64,000 nucleotides of DNA from Sphingobacterium sp. UT-1RO-CII-1 (GCF_026711005.1 NZ_JAPPVJ010000002.1:1-64000); one strand, 5' to 3'. Positions 18,526-28,053 are shown, counted from the first letter of the stretch. Numbers and translations are program-made. The notes: generated by a model from the sequence alone, not told the origin.

Positions 18526-20387
18526 CCTTGATTTTGCACTAAATTTGGATTCCGCTGGATTTCTGTCTGTGGGATAGGGAAGAAATAGAAGCTCTTTCTG
18601 AATACCCTTGTTTCAAATCGAGTTCTTTGGAAAAAGGCTATATCTGTATTCGATGTACCAGCTTCTACATTCATTCCGTAAAATGCACCGCCATCAGTTT
18701 GTTCTGCGATTTTCCATCTACGTGTATCGAAATATCGTAAATGTTCCATAGTCAGTTCTATTCTTCTTTCCGTTCTTATTTGTGTCCTCATTTCTGACTG
18801 TGAAATACCTGTTGAAAGAGCGGGAATTCCTCCTCTTTCACGTATCTGATTTAAATACTTTAAAATATCAGGATGATTCGGACTGTATTCATTAAGTGCT
18901 TCTACATAATTTAATAGAATCTCAGCATATCTCATCATTACTAATGATCTTGCAACATTATTTTGGGTTGGGTGATAAGTAGGAGATATATTTTTCCTAA
19001 ATAAGTAACCTGTTTCTGAATAGTCATGTGAACCACCTTTACCTGATTCCCCAGTGTAATAAAGCTGGACTTCGCGAACGCCTAAACTTGAAGTCGTATT
19101 TATCCAATCACTACCACTATAGGTAATACTGGCATAAAACCTAGGTTCTCTATTAACATACATATTAAATGTGTTTTTTTCCCGTGTAGCTCCTGGTGCT
19201 GTAAACTTACTAAAGCCGGTTTCAGCATATCCACTCTGTGTATTGATAACCGGACTTCCATTACTGCTGTAACCTGTAATGGGGACGCTTCCATCTTGCA
19301 TTCGGTATGCATCTACAAGCTGTTGAGTAGGACCCATTGATGCATATCCATTAGCTAGCCGTGGTGTAGAAGATCTCTGATACCCATGTAGATTAGCATT
19401 GTTTCTAGCCATTATCCACTCGATATTCCATGAATCAAGAAAAACATCTCTATAAGATAAGTAAGGATCTATTTTACCATTTTTATCCATTTTCTTGTAT
19501 AAACCAAGTCGTCCACTTGATTCAGCGTAATCAATAATAGACTTTGCCGCCGTTGCTGCTCTTTCCCACTTTTTCTCGTCATAAGTATTATTGAAAAGGG
19601 GACTACCATCATTATTTGTTAGGCCATTGTAGTCATTGTTTCCATTAACCAACGGACTTGCCGCATATAACAAGACCTTACTTTTTATAGCCTGACATAG
19701 AATTTTACTAGCACGGCCCATATCATTCTCTAATACATCATCGCCATCATAATAATGGGTTATATCTAAATCAGCTTCTGCCATATCCAATTCGGACACT
19801 ATATAGTTTACGCAGTCGTCATAAGAACTTCTTGGCAATTGCATTTCTGGATCCGTAAGAGGAAGGTCAGGATCTATTTCTACATCACCTATGATTACAA
19901 ATGGGCCATATTGTTTTAATATTTCTGCATAGAAGAATGCTCTTAAAAAACGGGCTTCTGCTTTTCTTTTCTTAATTAATGCTGCCCCCTCTCTTTCTTG
20001 CAGAATTTCTTCATTTCCATCTATGTTATTAATAAAAGTGGTTGCAGTACGTATCCCTTTGTAATAGTGGTCCCAAAAATTCCAATAATTTGATGAAGCA
20101 TTCCAGTTACCAAGATTTACTCTATAAGGTGCATTTCTTTGCGAAACATCATTATCATCTGACAATACATCCCAGGGCGTATCATTAGTTCTATGCGCTT
20201 CATCTCTTATAAAATTGTATGTTCCTGCAAGCCATTCTTCTGATAGTTTTCGTCTGTTAAAAACTTCTTCTAATGATAATCTATCATCGGGCACTTGATT
20301 TAGAAAATCTTTTTGGCAAGAAGTTGATATCAATAAAAAAGAAGAAATAAAGAGCGCTGTTATTTTATGTTTCATATTATAATTCAT
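18519..20387 (-). CDS. RagB/SusD family nutrient-uptake lipoprotein
   Basis: 622 residues. Lipoprotein signal MKHKITALFISSFLLISTSC (ATG at 20375 also possible as start). The SusD fold is recognisable from the N-terminal TPR-like part (KAEARFLRAFFYAEILKQYG, AIKSKVLLYAASPL) and the C-terminal MRYAEILLNYVEALNEY, IRTERRIELTMEHLRYFDTRRWK. It caps the SusC barrel encoded 11 bases upstream and delivers the ligand at the surface. It belongs to the fecR-susC-susD operon. Confidence 0.95.
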   Translation of the reverse strand: MNYNMKHKITALFISSFLLISTSCQKDFLNQVPDDRLSLEEVFNRRKLSEEWLAGTYNFIRDEAHRTNDTPWDVLSDDNDVSQRNAPYRVNLGNWNASSNYWNFWDHYYKGIRTATTFINNIDGNEEILQEREGAALIKKRKAEARFLRAFFYAEILKQYGPFVIIGDVEIDPDLPLTDPEMQLPRSSYDDCVNYIVSELDMAEADLDITHYYDGDDVLENDMGRASKILCQAIKSKVLLYAASPLVNGNNDYNGLTNNDGSPLFNNTYDEKKWERAATAAKSIIDYAESSGRLGLYKKMDKNGKIDPYLSYRDVFLDSWNIEWIMARNNANLHGYQRSSTPRLANGYASMGPTQQLVDAYRMQDGSVPITGYSSNGSPVINTQSGYAETGFSKFTAPGATREKNTFNMYVNREPRFYASITYSGSDWINTTSSLGVREVQLYYTGESGKGGSHDYSETGYLFRKNISPTYHPTQNNVARSLVMMRYAEILLNYVEALNEYSPNHPDILKYLNQIRERGGIPALSTGISQSEMRTQIRTERRIELTMEHLRYFDTRRWKIAEQTDGGAFYGMNVEAGTSNTDIAFFQRTRFETRVFRKSFYFFPIPQTEIQRNPNLVQNQGW

Positions 20388-20398
20388 TTTCTTGCGGT

Positions 20399-23300
20399 TT
20401 AAAAGTTAACGTTTACGCCTACAGAATAGGTAGTAATATTAGGGTATCTTGTACCTCTTCCGTCACCTAATTCGACATCCCAAAATTTAAATGGGCTCCA
20501 TGTAAATAAGTTGTAGCCAGCAAAGAAGACATTTGCCCCGGTAAGTTTCATCGATTTGACGACATTCTGAGGGATTTGGTAGGTTATTTGTAAATCTTTT
20601 AATCTCAGGTAGCGCCCATTTTTCACCCACCAGGTACTGGTCGCATAGTTACTATTTGGACTACCATCCGATAGGCGTGGATAAAATGCGTCTTGTCTTG
20701 GGTTATCTATCGTCCACCTATCTTCAATATTGCTTAAAAGATTACCACGACTCATAGAAACTGAAAAAGGCATCATTCCTTCTCCATTCATTAAAACGTC
20801 AACATTTCCTACTCCTTGGAATAAAGAAGATATAGACCAGTTTTTATAGCCGAAAGAAAATCCAAAACCATATACTAATTCCGGAATCGTACCATATCCA
20901 ATAGGCATGCGGTCAAAATCGTCAATCTTTCCATCGCCGTTAACATCTTGAAATTGTATATCACCTGGTTTTACGGTTCCAGGATGTAATGGACCATTTT
21001 GAATTTCTTCTTCCGAATCAAATAAACCTAATGCAATTAAGCCCCAGCGTTGACCGATTTTTTTCCCTCTCTGATCTAACCATGGGTAGAGCGGGGCAGG
21101 TTGATCATTTTCTACAATTTTATTTCTATTATAAGTAATATTTCCCCGTAGTTGTACAAACATGTCATTAAACTGTTTATTCCATGTTAGCGAGGCGTCA
21201 AAGCCCTTATTATCAATTATACCTAGATTACCAAAGGGTGCTGATTGAAGACCTACATAGCTAGGAACGTTACCTCTTCTAATAAAAATACCTTCTCTTC
21301 TCTCTTTAAAAAAGTCCAATTGAAGATTTAAAGTATTATTTGTTGTTTGTAAATCTAAACCTATATTACTTTTTATAGAGGTCTCCCAAGTTACATTTAC
21401 CCCATATTCTCCTATATTATAGCCTCCAAAATTATTACCTCTACTTTTCCCAAAACTATAACCAGTACTGCTATCTATAGTTGATATATAGGCAAATCGT
21501 GTTTCTGAGCTTCCGCTAAGTATTTTACTGTTCCCGACTTTACCATGTGAAAAACGTAATTTAGCTACTGGTAATTTATCTTTTAATCCGCTGAAGAAAT
21601 CTTCCTCACTAAATACCCAAGCTAGTCCTGCTGATGGGAAAAAACCAAATCTATGATTAGGGGCAAAGTTTTCTGAGCCATTGTATCCAAAGTTGGCCTC
21701 TAAAAAATACTTATCAGCAAAACTGTAAGTAGCTCTACCGGAAAGCCCAAGATATCGGTAAGGTAAGGAGTTTATTAAGTTTGAAGCTTGAGAATTAAGC
21801 ATGTCGCTTTTATTAAAAAGAAGCATACCTGTAGTATAGTGTTTGCCAAAAGCTTTTTTATAGTTTAAAGCACCTTCTAAATAAATGGTTCTTTCTCCTT
21901 GGCTGCTTCTACTAAAAGATAAAAAACGATCTCCTTCGTGTGTTTGTTCATACATCATTTCGCCGTTTTCATCTCTTCCTATAGCAAGATAAGAACTTGG
22001 TCTCTTTGTTCTTCTCATGCTTGTGTAATTATAAACGTCGAAAGAAAACATTGCGGTTGCTGACAATCCATCTAATATAAAAGGTAATTCCTGTGTCGCT
22101 CTTAAGTTTGAAAACAACTGATTTCTCCATTGATTCGCGTAACCTGTTTGTGTAAGGTGCGCATATGGATTCATTAAGCTTCCTGCCCGTTGATCTGGAA
22201 CAGTTCCATTTTCAAACATAATTGGATGTATTACAGGTGTTACCATCCAGGCATTTGAGAATATATCACCTTGTCCTGTTGCTGGGTAGTTTGCATTTGC
22301 CAGATACCCCTGAACACCAAGTTCAATTTTAGTAATATTACTAGGTTTTACTGTCAGGTTCGAAGTTAAGTTATATCTTTTATAGCCAACTTGTTGGTTA
22401 TAGTTCACAGATTTATCCTGTTTGTACATACCAACCTCATCAAAGTAACTTGTTCCTACGTAATATGTTGCTCTATCTGATCCGCCACTAATATTTAAGT
22501 TACCTCTTCTTTGATGTCCAAATTTATTAAATAAAGCATCCATCCAATTTACGTTTGGATATAGGTAGGGGTCTTCTCCACTAGCTGTTTTTTCTATTCT
22601 TTCTTCGCTGTAAATAGGAGCTGCACCTCTATTTGTTAGTGCTTCATTGGACATGTGCATGTAGGTAATTCCGTCTGCAAATTCTGGTAATGTGGTAAAT
22701 TGTGTTAGACCTTCGTAATATCTGAAGTTAAACTTTGGTTTGCCTGCAACACCACTTTTTGTTTTTATAATCACTACACCATTTGCCCCTCTGACTCCGT
22801 ATACAGCTGTTGCTGCAGCATCTTTTAAAACAGTAAAACTTTCGATATCCTCAGGGTCGACATTGGACATTTTTCGTGGCGTACCATCGACTAATACTAA
22901 GGGTTCGCTCAGACCTTGACTAAATGTTGATATTCCTCTGATCCAAATTCCGGAGTCATCGAATCCTGGTTCTCCCGTTCTTTGAACAGATACTACCCCC
23001 GCAATTCTGCCCGCAAGGGCATTTGATAAGTTAGCAACAGGTACTTGTAAACTTTTTGCTTCAACTGTAGATTGTGCACCTACTAAGCTTATTTTCTTTT
23101 GTGTACCAAAGCCTACTACAACTACTTCGTCAATTCCTTCCTCAGTTTCTATAAGTTTGATTGTGTAGCTTCTTGCATTACCGATAGAAACTTCCACATT
23201 TCTATAGCCTACCATTTGAGCAACTATGGTAGCTGTTGTTGGAACCGATAAAATAAATTTACCGTTTAAGTCCGATGTAGTACCAATAGTAGGTTGTTCT

Positions 23301-23761
23301 TTAACAAAGATAGAAACACCTGCCAAGTTTTCTCCGTTGGCGCTGACAACTGTTCCTGTTATTTCTATATTTTGCTGTTTTAGGCTGGCTATAATAGGCG
23401 AAGGTATTATCCTAATGAAGTTATGCCGCAGTTCATACGTTAGGTTTTTTTCTTCTAATAAATCTTTAAGAATAAATTTAATCTTTTTATTCGCTGTATA
23501 GTTTACTTTGGCTTTTAAGTAGTTTGCTTCGCTATCATAGGCCAAAGGAACGGCGTGTTTCACCTGAAGTTGTTCTAGCACTTCTTTAAGGCTAGAGTTT
23601 TCAAATTTGACACGTATAGTGCTTTCTAATTCTTTTTGTCCATAACTTTCAAATGAAGCCAAAACAATACCACTGGTCATAAGAAAACACCAGAGTAGGC
23701 ATGAGATACGCATGATCTGAGTGAGTTTTGAGGTGGGGTAAATAAGTCTTTTTTTTTGCAT
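20399..23761 (-). CDS. SusC/RagA family TonB-linked outer-membrane protein with STN domain
   Basis: 1120 residues. Order: signal peptide (to about 42); STN domain (about 50-120, VKFENSSLKEVLEQLQ), which contacts a FecR anti-sigma factor; carboxypeptidase-regulatory-like domain (about 132-210); TonB-box region EEGIDEVVVVGFGTQKK; plug with SLQVPVANLSNALAGRIAGV and VLKDAAATAVYGVRGANGVV; 22-strand barrel ending TYSVGVNVNF. The STN domain fits control by the FecR protein 137 bp upstream. The imported substrate is probably a glycan, but this cannot be specified from sequence. Confidence 0.95.
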   Translation of the reverse strand: MQKKRLIYPTSKLTQIMRISCLLWCFLMTSGIVLASFESYGQKELESTIRVKFENSSLKEVLEQLQVKHAVPLAYDSEANYLKAKVNYTANKKIKFILKDLLEEKNLTYELRHNFIRIIPSPIIASLKQQNIEITGTVVSANGENLAGVSIFVKEQPTIGTTSDLNGKFILSVPTTATIVAQMVGYRNVEVSIGNARSYTIKLIETEEGIDEVVVVGFGTQKKISLVGAQSTVEAKSLQVPVANLSNALAGRIAGVVSVQRTGEPGFDDSGIWIRGISTFSQGLSEPLVLVDGTPRKMSNVDPEDIESFTVLKDAAATAVYGVRGANGVVIIKTKSGVAGKPKFNFRYYEGLTQFTTLPEFADGITYMHMSNEALTNRGAAPIYSEERIEKTASGEDPYLYPNVNWMDALFNKFGHQRRGNLNISGGSDRATYYVGTSYFDEVGMYKQDKSVNYNQQVGYKRYNLTSNLTVKPSNITKIELGVQGYLANANYPATGQGDIFSNAWMVTPVIHPIMFENGTVPDQRAGSLMNPYAHLTQTGYANQWRNQLFSNLRATQELPFILDGLSATAMFSFDVYNYTSMRRTKRPSSYLAIGRDENGEMMYEQTHEGDRFLSFSRSSQGERTIYLEGALNYKKAFGKHYTTGMLLFNKSDMLNSQASNLINSLPYRYLGLSGRATYSFADKYFLEANFGYNGSENFAPNHRFGFFPSAGLAWVFSEEDFFSGLKDKLPVAKLRFSHGKVGNSKILSGSSETRFAYISTIDSSTGYSFGKSRGNNFGGYNIGEYGVNVTWETSIKSNIGLDLQTTNNTLNLQLDFFKERREGIFIRRGNVPSYVGLQSAPFGNLGIIDNKGFDASLTWNKQFNDMFVQLRGNITYNRNKIVENDQPAPLYPWLDQRGKKIGQRWGLIALGLFDSEEEIQNGPLHPGTVKPGDIQFQDVNGDGKIDDFDRMPIGYGTIPELVYGFGFSFGYKNWSISSLFQGVGNVDVLMNGEGMMPFSVSMSRGNLLSNIEDRWTIDNPRQDAFYPRLSDGSPNSNYATSTWWVKNGRYLRLKDLQITYQIPQNVVKSMKLTGANVFFAGYNLFTWSPFKFWDVELGDGRGTRYPNITTYSVGVNVNF

Positions 23762-23854
23762 ATTTGCATTAATTAATAAAGGTTAAATCTTTGTTAATGA
23801 GAAAAATGATGTCAGTAAGTTTCTCAGGCTGTTTGACATCTTTTAATTATTTTT

Positions 23855-23877
23855 CCGGGGATGCCTAGCATCCTCGG
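23855..23877 (-). promoter_or_regulatory. Hairpin between fecR and susC
   Basis: CCGGGGATGC and GCATCCTCGG form a 10-bp stem with one G-U pair and a 3-base loop, about 20 bases behind the fecR stop and about 95 bases before the susC start. In transcript sense it is followed by AAAAATAATT, so not a classical terminator. It may set relative expression of the two genes. Confidence 0.45.
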
Positions 23878-23898
23878 TTTAATGTTACAAGCAGGTTG

Positions 23899-24945
23899 TT
23901 ATTTCATAATTTGCCAAGTTTTGTTTTTATCATCATATTTTAATTTTGCATTTGACAGTTCAGCTAAAGTCTCTGCGATTTGGTTTATAGGTGTTTTGTT
24001 AAATGTAATCGATAACTTTTTCATTCCTATTTCGGGGGCTACATATATAGAGTCGCCATAAAGCTGTTGTACTTTTTGCGCAATATTGTGTAATGGTTCA
24101 TTCAAGCAAAATAGAATATTATCTTGCCAGTTGTTTTTATCAAATGAAGAGATTGTCCATTTGTTTTTTTGGAGTTTAGCTGTTTCTCCTTTGGTTAGTT
24201 CTATTGTATTCTCATTGTTTCTTCGTATAAATGACTGCAAATTAGCTTTTATCGATAGAGGCTTGCTCCATGTAGATTCATCGACTGAGTTATAAAGTGC
24301 AGTAACTTTTACTTTTCCGGAGGAAACGTCAATAAGCTTGTCTATTTCTGAATCAATATTAAATGAGGTTCCTACAACTGTGGTGATGAACTGATCTGTA
24401 ATAACAAAGAAAGGTTTAACTTTATTAGGGCTAATTTCAAAATATGCTTCACCTTTTAGCTTAACTAGCCTTACGCTGTCTAGGCTAGTTTTTGCATAGT
24501 GAATAGTTGAATTTCCATTCATTATTATTTTACTTCCGTCATAAAGTTCGAGACTCTTTTTTTCGCCTTGTCTTGTCTTAATTTCTGCCCATTCAATATT
24601 TGATGTTTCAATGTCATTAGTTTTATGTAGAAAAATAAAACCTACAATTGTAAGCATAGCGGCTATTGACAATCCTATTACTGTTTTGTCCCAATTTCGT
24701 TTTTTATTGGTCAGTTTTTTCGTTTCTGTTATACTTTCCAGTAGCCTATTCTTTACTTTATCTTTCCTAGGGTATAAATATTTAGTTTCTAAATCTGAGT
24801 TTATAAATTTCTGAAAGGTATCATGAAAGGAAGTTAATAACTCCTTAGAACCTTGATATTCCTTGATCAGACTTTTTAGCTTATCAAGTTCAGCGGGCGT
24901 AATCGTTCCGGTTTTGAACTTTTCTATTAGTTTTTTTATCTCCAT
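23899..24945 (-). CDS. FecR family anti-sigma factor
   Basis: 348 residues. The cytoplasmic N-terminus (about 1-85) should bind the ECF sigma factor; one membrane helix (about 87-106, VIGLSIAAMLTIVGFIFL); the periplasmic FecR domain (about 115-215, IKTRQGEKKSLELYDGSKIIMNGNS and VVGTSFNID); and a C-terminal DUF4974 domain (FNKTPINQIAETLAELSNAKLKYD). It receives the signal from the STN domain of SusC. Unusually, its sigma gene is not next to it but 8 kb away at 15985. Confidence 0.93.
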   Translation of the reverse strand: MEIKKLIEKFKTGTITPAELDKLKSLIKEYQGSKELLTSFHDTFQKFINSDLETKYLYPRKDKVKNRLLESITETKKLTNKKRNWDKTVIGLSIAAMLTIVGFIFLHKTNDIETSNIEWAEIKTRQGEKKSLELYDGSKIIMNGNSTIHYAKTSLDSVRLVKLKGEAYFEISPNKVKPFFVITDQFITTVVGTSFNIDSEIDKLIDVSSGKVKVTALYNSVDESTWSKPLSIKANLQSFIRRNNENTIELTKGETAKLQKNKWTISSFDKNNWQDNILFCLNEPLHNIAQKVQQLYGDSIYVAPEIGMKKLSITFNKTPINQIAETLAELSNAKLKYDDKNKTWQIMK

Positions 24946-24996
24946 ATCCTTACTACCTATTATATATACAGAGAAATTGTTTTGGTAGGGGTGTGT

Positions 24997-25018
24997 TATT
25001 ATATTTTAAAATATAATA
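24997..25018. promoter_or_regulatory. 22-bp perfect palindrome upstream of fecR
   Basis: Positions 24997-25018 form a perfect AT-only inverted repeat centred between 25007 and 25008, about 52 bases upstream of the fecR start. It could be an operator or a promoter-associated cruciform. AT-rich palindromes also arise by chance, so the role is inferred from position only. Confidence 0.35.
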
Positions 25019-25369
25019 GAAAAATTAAGAACTTATACACTTATCGGGATGGTGTCTTTATCAAAAACTAACAGATAAAGCGGACAGTTTTTTTAGGGAA
25101 GTACTACGTGAGGTATATTATGATTCTACAAAAAATTAACTAGTATACAATCATAATTTATCCTGACAGAAGTTTATTTCTTTTATTAAGGCTTTAAGTG
25201 ATAATTTATATATGGATTACTTACCTTTTTTTCGCTTTATGTCCGCTTCTCTGTACATCTTTATTTTTAATATAGCGAGGAAATCCGGTCCATTTGCTCG
25301 TTTAGCACTCCTGTGTTCATGATTAATTTTTAATTCCAGTACAGTTTTCCGTAATGCGTATAAGCTCTA
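25019..25369. other. Gene-free stretch upstream of fecR
   Basis: AT-rich, no gene or recognisable repeat. It lies upstream of fecR and downstream of the small membrane-protein gene (both - strand), so it likely contains the fecR operon promoter and any terminator of the membrane-protein gene. No convincing hairpin terminator was found. Confidence 0.35.
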
Positions 25370-25840
25370 TCATGTTGTCATCTTTACAAGTAGATAGATG
25401 ATCAGCGTATACAGTGCGTATGAGAGGATAGATATGCCTATCACCTTTAAATACTTCAGGGTGGCAGGCTCATCTCTACTCAAAGTCTTAAGATTTAATA
25501 CCGTCCCTATAGCGCCAATAAAACCCCCGAGACCACCTCCTATAAACCCCAGTAGCAAAGGTAGAGCGGATAGCGCATACTGGTACCAAGGAAGCTTTTC
25601 GGCTGTATTATATTTGATACCATCTATCTCAAGTGGTGGAGACAAGTGAGCAAAGGACAATTTAGGATACATCTTGAGTACCTCTCCGGATTCTGTATGT
25701 GCGAGAAAGGGCTTTCCGCTTTCTGAGGAGCGTTCCAATTCTACGCCATCTTTCCATAGTGTTAACGCGCCAGTCCATAAAGACGTTTCTATCTCTAATA
25801 TAGACTCGGGAAAATGGGGAAGTGTAAATGAATGCCTCAT
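25370..25840 (-). CDS. Small membrane protein of unknown function
   Basis: 156 residues. A soluble beta-rich N-terminal part (about 1-85, with SLWTGALTLWKDGVELERS) is followed by two hydrophobic segments (about 86-113, glycine-rich, and about 130-153). No signal peptide, no family recognised. Isolated gene bordering the repeat-rich region. Confidence 0.55.
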   Translation of the reverse strand: MRHSFTLPHFPESILEIETSLWTGALTLWKDGVELERSSESGKPFLAHTESGEVLKMYPKLSFAHLSPPLEIDGIKYNTAEKLPWYQYALSALPLLLGFIGGGLGGFIGAIGTVLNLKTLSRDEPATLKYLKVIGISILSYALYTLIIYLLVKMTT

Positions 25841-26228
25841 AACCTAGCTAATTCAAGTTTTTGATATGGTTTTGTTATATTACCCAATCGTTGGTAATCG
25901 TTTCTCTAAGGTATTCAATGTTTTAATATAATGCAAGTGTAGTATTTAAGCTTATAGACAAAAGCTAATCTGCTTTTTTGTGTTTATATTTGTTTATTAA
26001 CCCAATATATGATAATTATGCCTAGATCAAGAAAGCATCTCGGTAAGTATGTTGACCCCCCGGACAGACTTTGTCTGGAAGTTTTAGTTTGGTAGGGAAG
26101 AGAAATAAAATCCTATTGATCAAATTATCTTAATAGTCTCTTTAATGGATTACTGGCTATATTTACTTAAACACTTGAGTACCATGGATAAGTTTCCGTC
26201 ATGTTGGATAAACGGATATCTGAACTTA

Positions 26229-26580
26229 TCTGGTTGATTTGGCCAGTTTAATAGATGGAGAAACAGCAATTAGATTCTTGTAAACACATTGATATTCTCT
26301 ATAAAGTATTTTATCCGATGGCTAATGCTTCTTACATAGCGATGTTGCCTTATGTTTTTAGAGCAATGACCTACTATTCCCGTCCAGCCGTTGTACACTT
26401 ATCGCTTAAAGTTTAATTCCTTATACGTAAGCTTACATCTTTGAAAGGTTTGTCTAGTAAATAAACGGCAACGCAACATACATAGCTCATTTTGCAATCA
26501 CATGACCTTGTTGCAATGTGTAAATCAGACTATGTATGTTGTTTTAGCCGTCAATGTTACTTGATAACGCTTGTTGTTTT
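26229..26580. repeat. Mosaic intergenic repeat, copy 1
   Basis: Positions 26229-26457 match 28131-28363 at roughly 90% or better. After CTAGTAAATAAACGGC, copy 1 jumps to the piece that in copy 2 starts near 28498 (CGCAACATACATAG), skipping about 125 bp, and ends at the 3' end of the barrel gene (26584). A 53-codon frame at 26255-26416 is open in both copies, but most differences change the amino acid, so it is probably not translated. The remaining part of the gap (25841-26228) shows no feature. Confidence 0.8.
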
Positions 26581-26583
26581 GAC

Positions 26584-27228
26584 TTAAAGCTGATACCCGA
26601 TACCAAAAGAAAATGTTCTATTTGATAATTTTCTATCGGAGTCATTACTTGGTGATAGATTGCTTAAACCTAAACCGTAACCTATATTGACTAATAATCC
26701 ATTGTTCAACTTATAGCCACCAAGAAAATTCAAACCTGCATCTATAAGGTTCATATCTCTTTTACTACCAGTGAATTTTAGGTTTTTATTGCCATTGCTC
26801 ACCCAATTGTCTATATTACCTTTCGCTTTTTGTTTTCCACTGACATTAAAGCCTATATAAGGACCTGCTCCCAGAAAAAAAGATCCAGATACACCAGTAG
26901 GAATATAATAAATTGCATTGACAGGGATTTCTATGGACATAGTGCTCCAAGTGACACTGCCATCCAGATTATTTTTATCAAACTTGTATTTATCACCTTT
27001 ACCTTGTAAGGATATACCTGGTTGTATAGCTGTATTTTTTGCTATACTAAATTCACTATATCCTGTAATGTAAAAAGATACGTTATTTGTCTGATAGTCT
27101 TTAAAATTAGCTTCAGAATAACTGGATTTACCTAGATTTACTCCCCCTTTAACACCATAATTTACCTGACCTATAGCAGCTATGCTTAGGGAACATAATG
27201 CCAGGAATGTGACTATTTCTTTTTTCAT
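26584..27228 (-). CDS. Porin-family outer-membrane protein (OMP_b-brl_2 type)
   Basis: 214 residues. Signal peptide MKKEIVTFLALCSLSIAAIG, mature start QVNYGVKGGVNLGKSSY. Amphipathic strands, the motif FFLGAGPYIGFNVSGK and the ending FSFGIGYQL are typical of this family and parallel the protein at 5104-5706 (GAGPYIAYGIGGK). Function unknown. It is framed by repeats on both sides: copy 1 of the mosaic repeat at its 3' end and Rpn remnants upstream. Confidence 0.75.
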   Translation of the reverse strand: MKKEIVTFLALCSLSIAAIGQVNYGVKGGVNLGKSSYSEANFKDYQTNNVSFYITGYSEFSIAKNTAIQPGISLQGKGDKYKFDKNNLDGSVTWSTMSIEIPVNAIYYIPTGVSGSFFLGAGPYIGFNVSGKQKAKGNIDNWVSNGNKNLKFTGSKRDMNLIDAGLNFLGGYKLNNGLLVNIGYGLGLSNLSPSNDSDRKLSNRTFSFGIGYQL

Positions 27229-27326
27229 TTATTTTTTTTAACTAAAATAAGTTATTTTAATTGTTTTTTGTAATTTTTTATAAATATTGTGTATATCAGT
27301 TTATGATCCTGATATATGTTTTATCT

Positions 27327-27521
27327 AAAAGAGAATATGGTCTTGAAAAAGGACATCTAGAATTAGAACAGGAGCGTGCACGTGCCGCAGCTGAGAGAAT
27401 AGCTAAAGGACGATTTTTTATTCGTAATCTGATCAATCAAACTGATTTTTCTGATCAGCAGATTGCCAGTATGGCCGAGACGACTGTAGGTGTTCCTTGG
27501 GTTGTTGCTGTGTGGTGGTAG
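27327..27521 (+). pseudogene. C-terminal remnant of an Rpn nuclease gene
   Basis: Encodes REYGLEKGHLELEQERAR followed by the conserved tail FIRNLINQTDFSDQQIAS, matching the last 60 or so residues of the Rpn genes at 29246 and 33282. The catalytic part is missing. After ETTVG the sequence switches to a 46-bp segment (27488-27533) that recurs at 28928-28973, giving a different end (VPWVVAVWW). The linker differs in length and sequence from the other copies. It could still be translated as a small protein. Confidence 0.65.
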
Positions 27522-27533
27522 TGTTAAGCAAGG
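27488..27533. repeat. 46-bp repeat fused to the Rpn remnant
   Basis: The segment around CCTTGGGTTGTTGCTGTGTG to GTTAAGCAAGGG recurs at 28928-28973 with three or so differences. In the first position it forms the new 3' end of the Rpn tail fragment; in the second it stands alone. This marks a recombination junction. Confidence 0.7.
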
Positions 27534-27738
27534 GGCTGTATGGGTAATGTGCTGGAAATGCTACTGTTTTGCTGCTATGTATCACTCGCTCTCAATACGG
27601 AGATGACTTGGAGTCAACACGGACTCACTAGCTCTGAGATACATTTTTAGTCGCTATTATTGCGCTTATCAAAGCTACTAAATATTGTTAGGAGATATAC
27701 CAATACTTTTGTTTAAAAAACGTAATATAAAGGTTTAA

Positions 27739-28026
27739 TTTACCTCATTTTTAGTATTTTTAAAAAGTTTTCTTTTTATACGAGATAAGGATTTAAATAG
27801 TAATTTTGATCAATACATTTATCAAGTGACCGGAGGCACAATACAAATGGGTGTAATAGAGACAATCAAAAGACAGGAAAGAGAAAAAGGCCTGCAAAAA
27901 GGTAAAGCTGATGGAAAAAGAGAAGAAGCTATCGCTATCGCTTTAGAGTTTAAGAAAATGGGTTTGCCTATTGCTGATATTGCTAAAGGTACGGGCTTGT
28001 CTATAGAAGAAATCGAGAAGCTCTAA
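27739..28026 (+). pseudogene. Truncated, divergent Rpn-family gene (C-terminal third)
   Basis: Directly behind a TAA stop, the frame reads TSFLVFLKSFLFIRDK, then NFDQYIYQVTGGTIQMGVI, colinear with ISFLIFLKNFIFIRD and IYEVTGGTIDMGVL in the intact Rpn genes; the N-terminal nuclease part is gone. The tail differs from the other copies (GLQKGKADGKREEAIAIALEFKKMGLPIADIAKGTG) and matches the other common Rpn tail type. Only a GTG (27826) or the internal ATG (27847, preceded by GGAGG) could start a shorter product. A terminator follows. Confidence 0.7.
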
Positions 28027-28053
28027 CGAGAGCATCAGCAAAAAAATATACAT

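Noticed and set aside
23226..23501. 91-codon + strand frame inside susC
   Set aside because: Antisense to the well-supported SusC gene; no independent support.
26255..26416. 53-codon frame open in both mosaic repeat copies (also 28157-28318)
   Set aside because: Open in both copies, but most base differences change the amino acid, which is not the pattern of a selected protein, and no start signal was seen.
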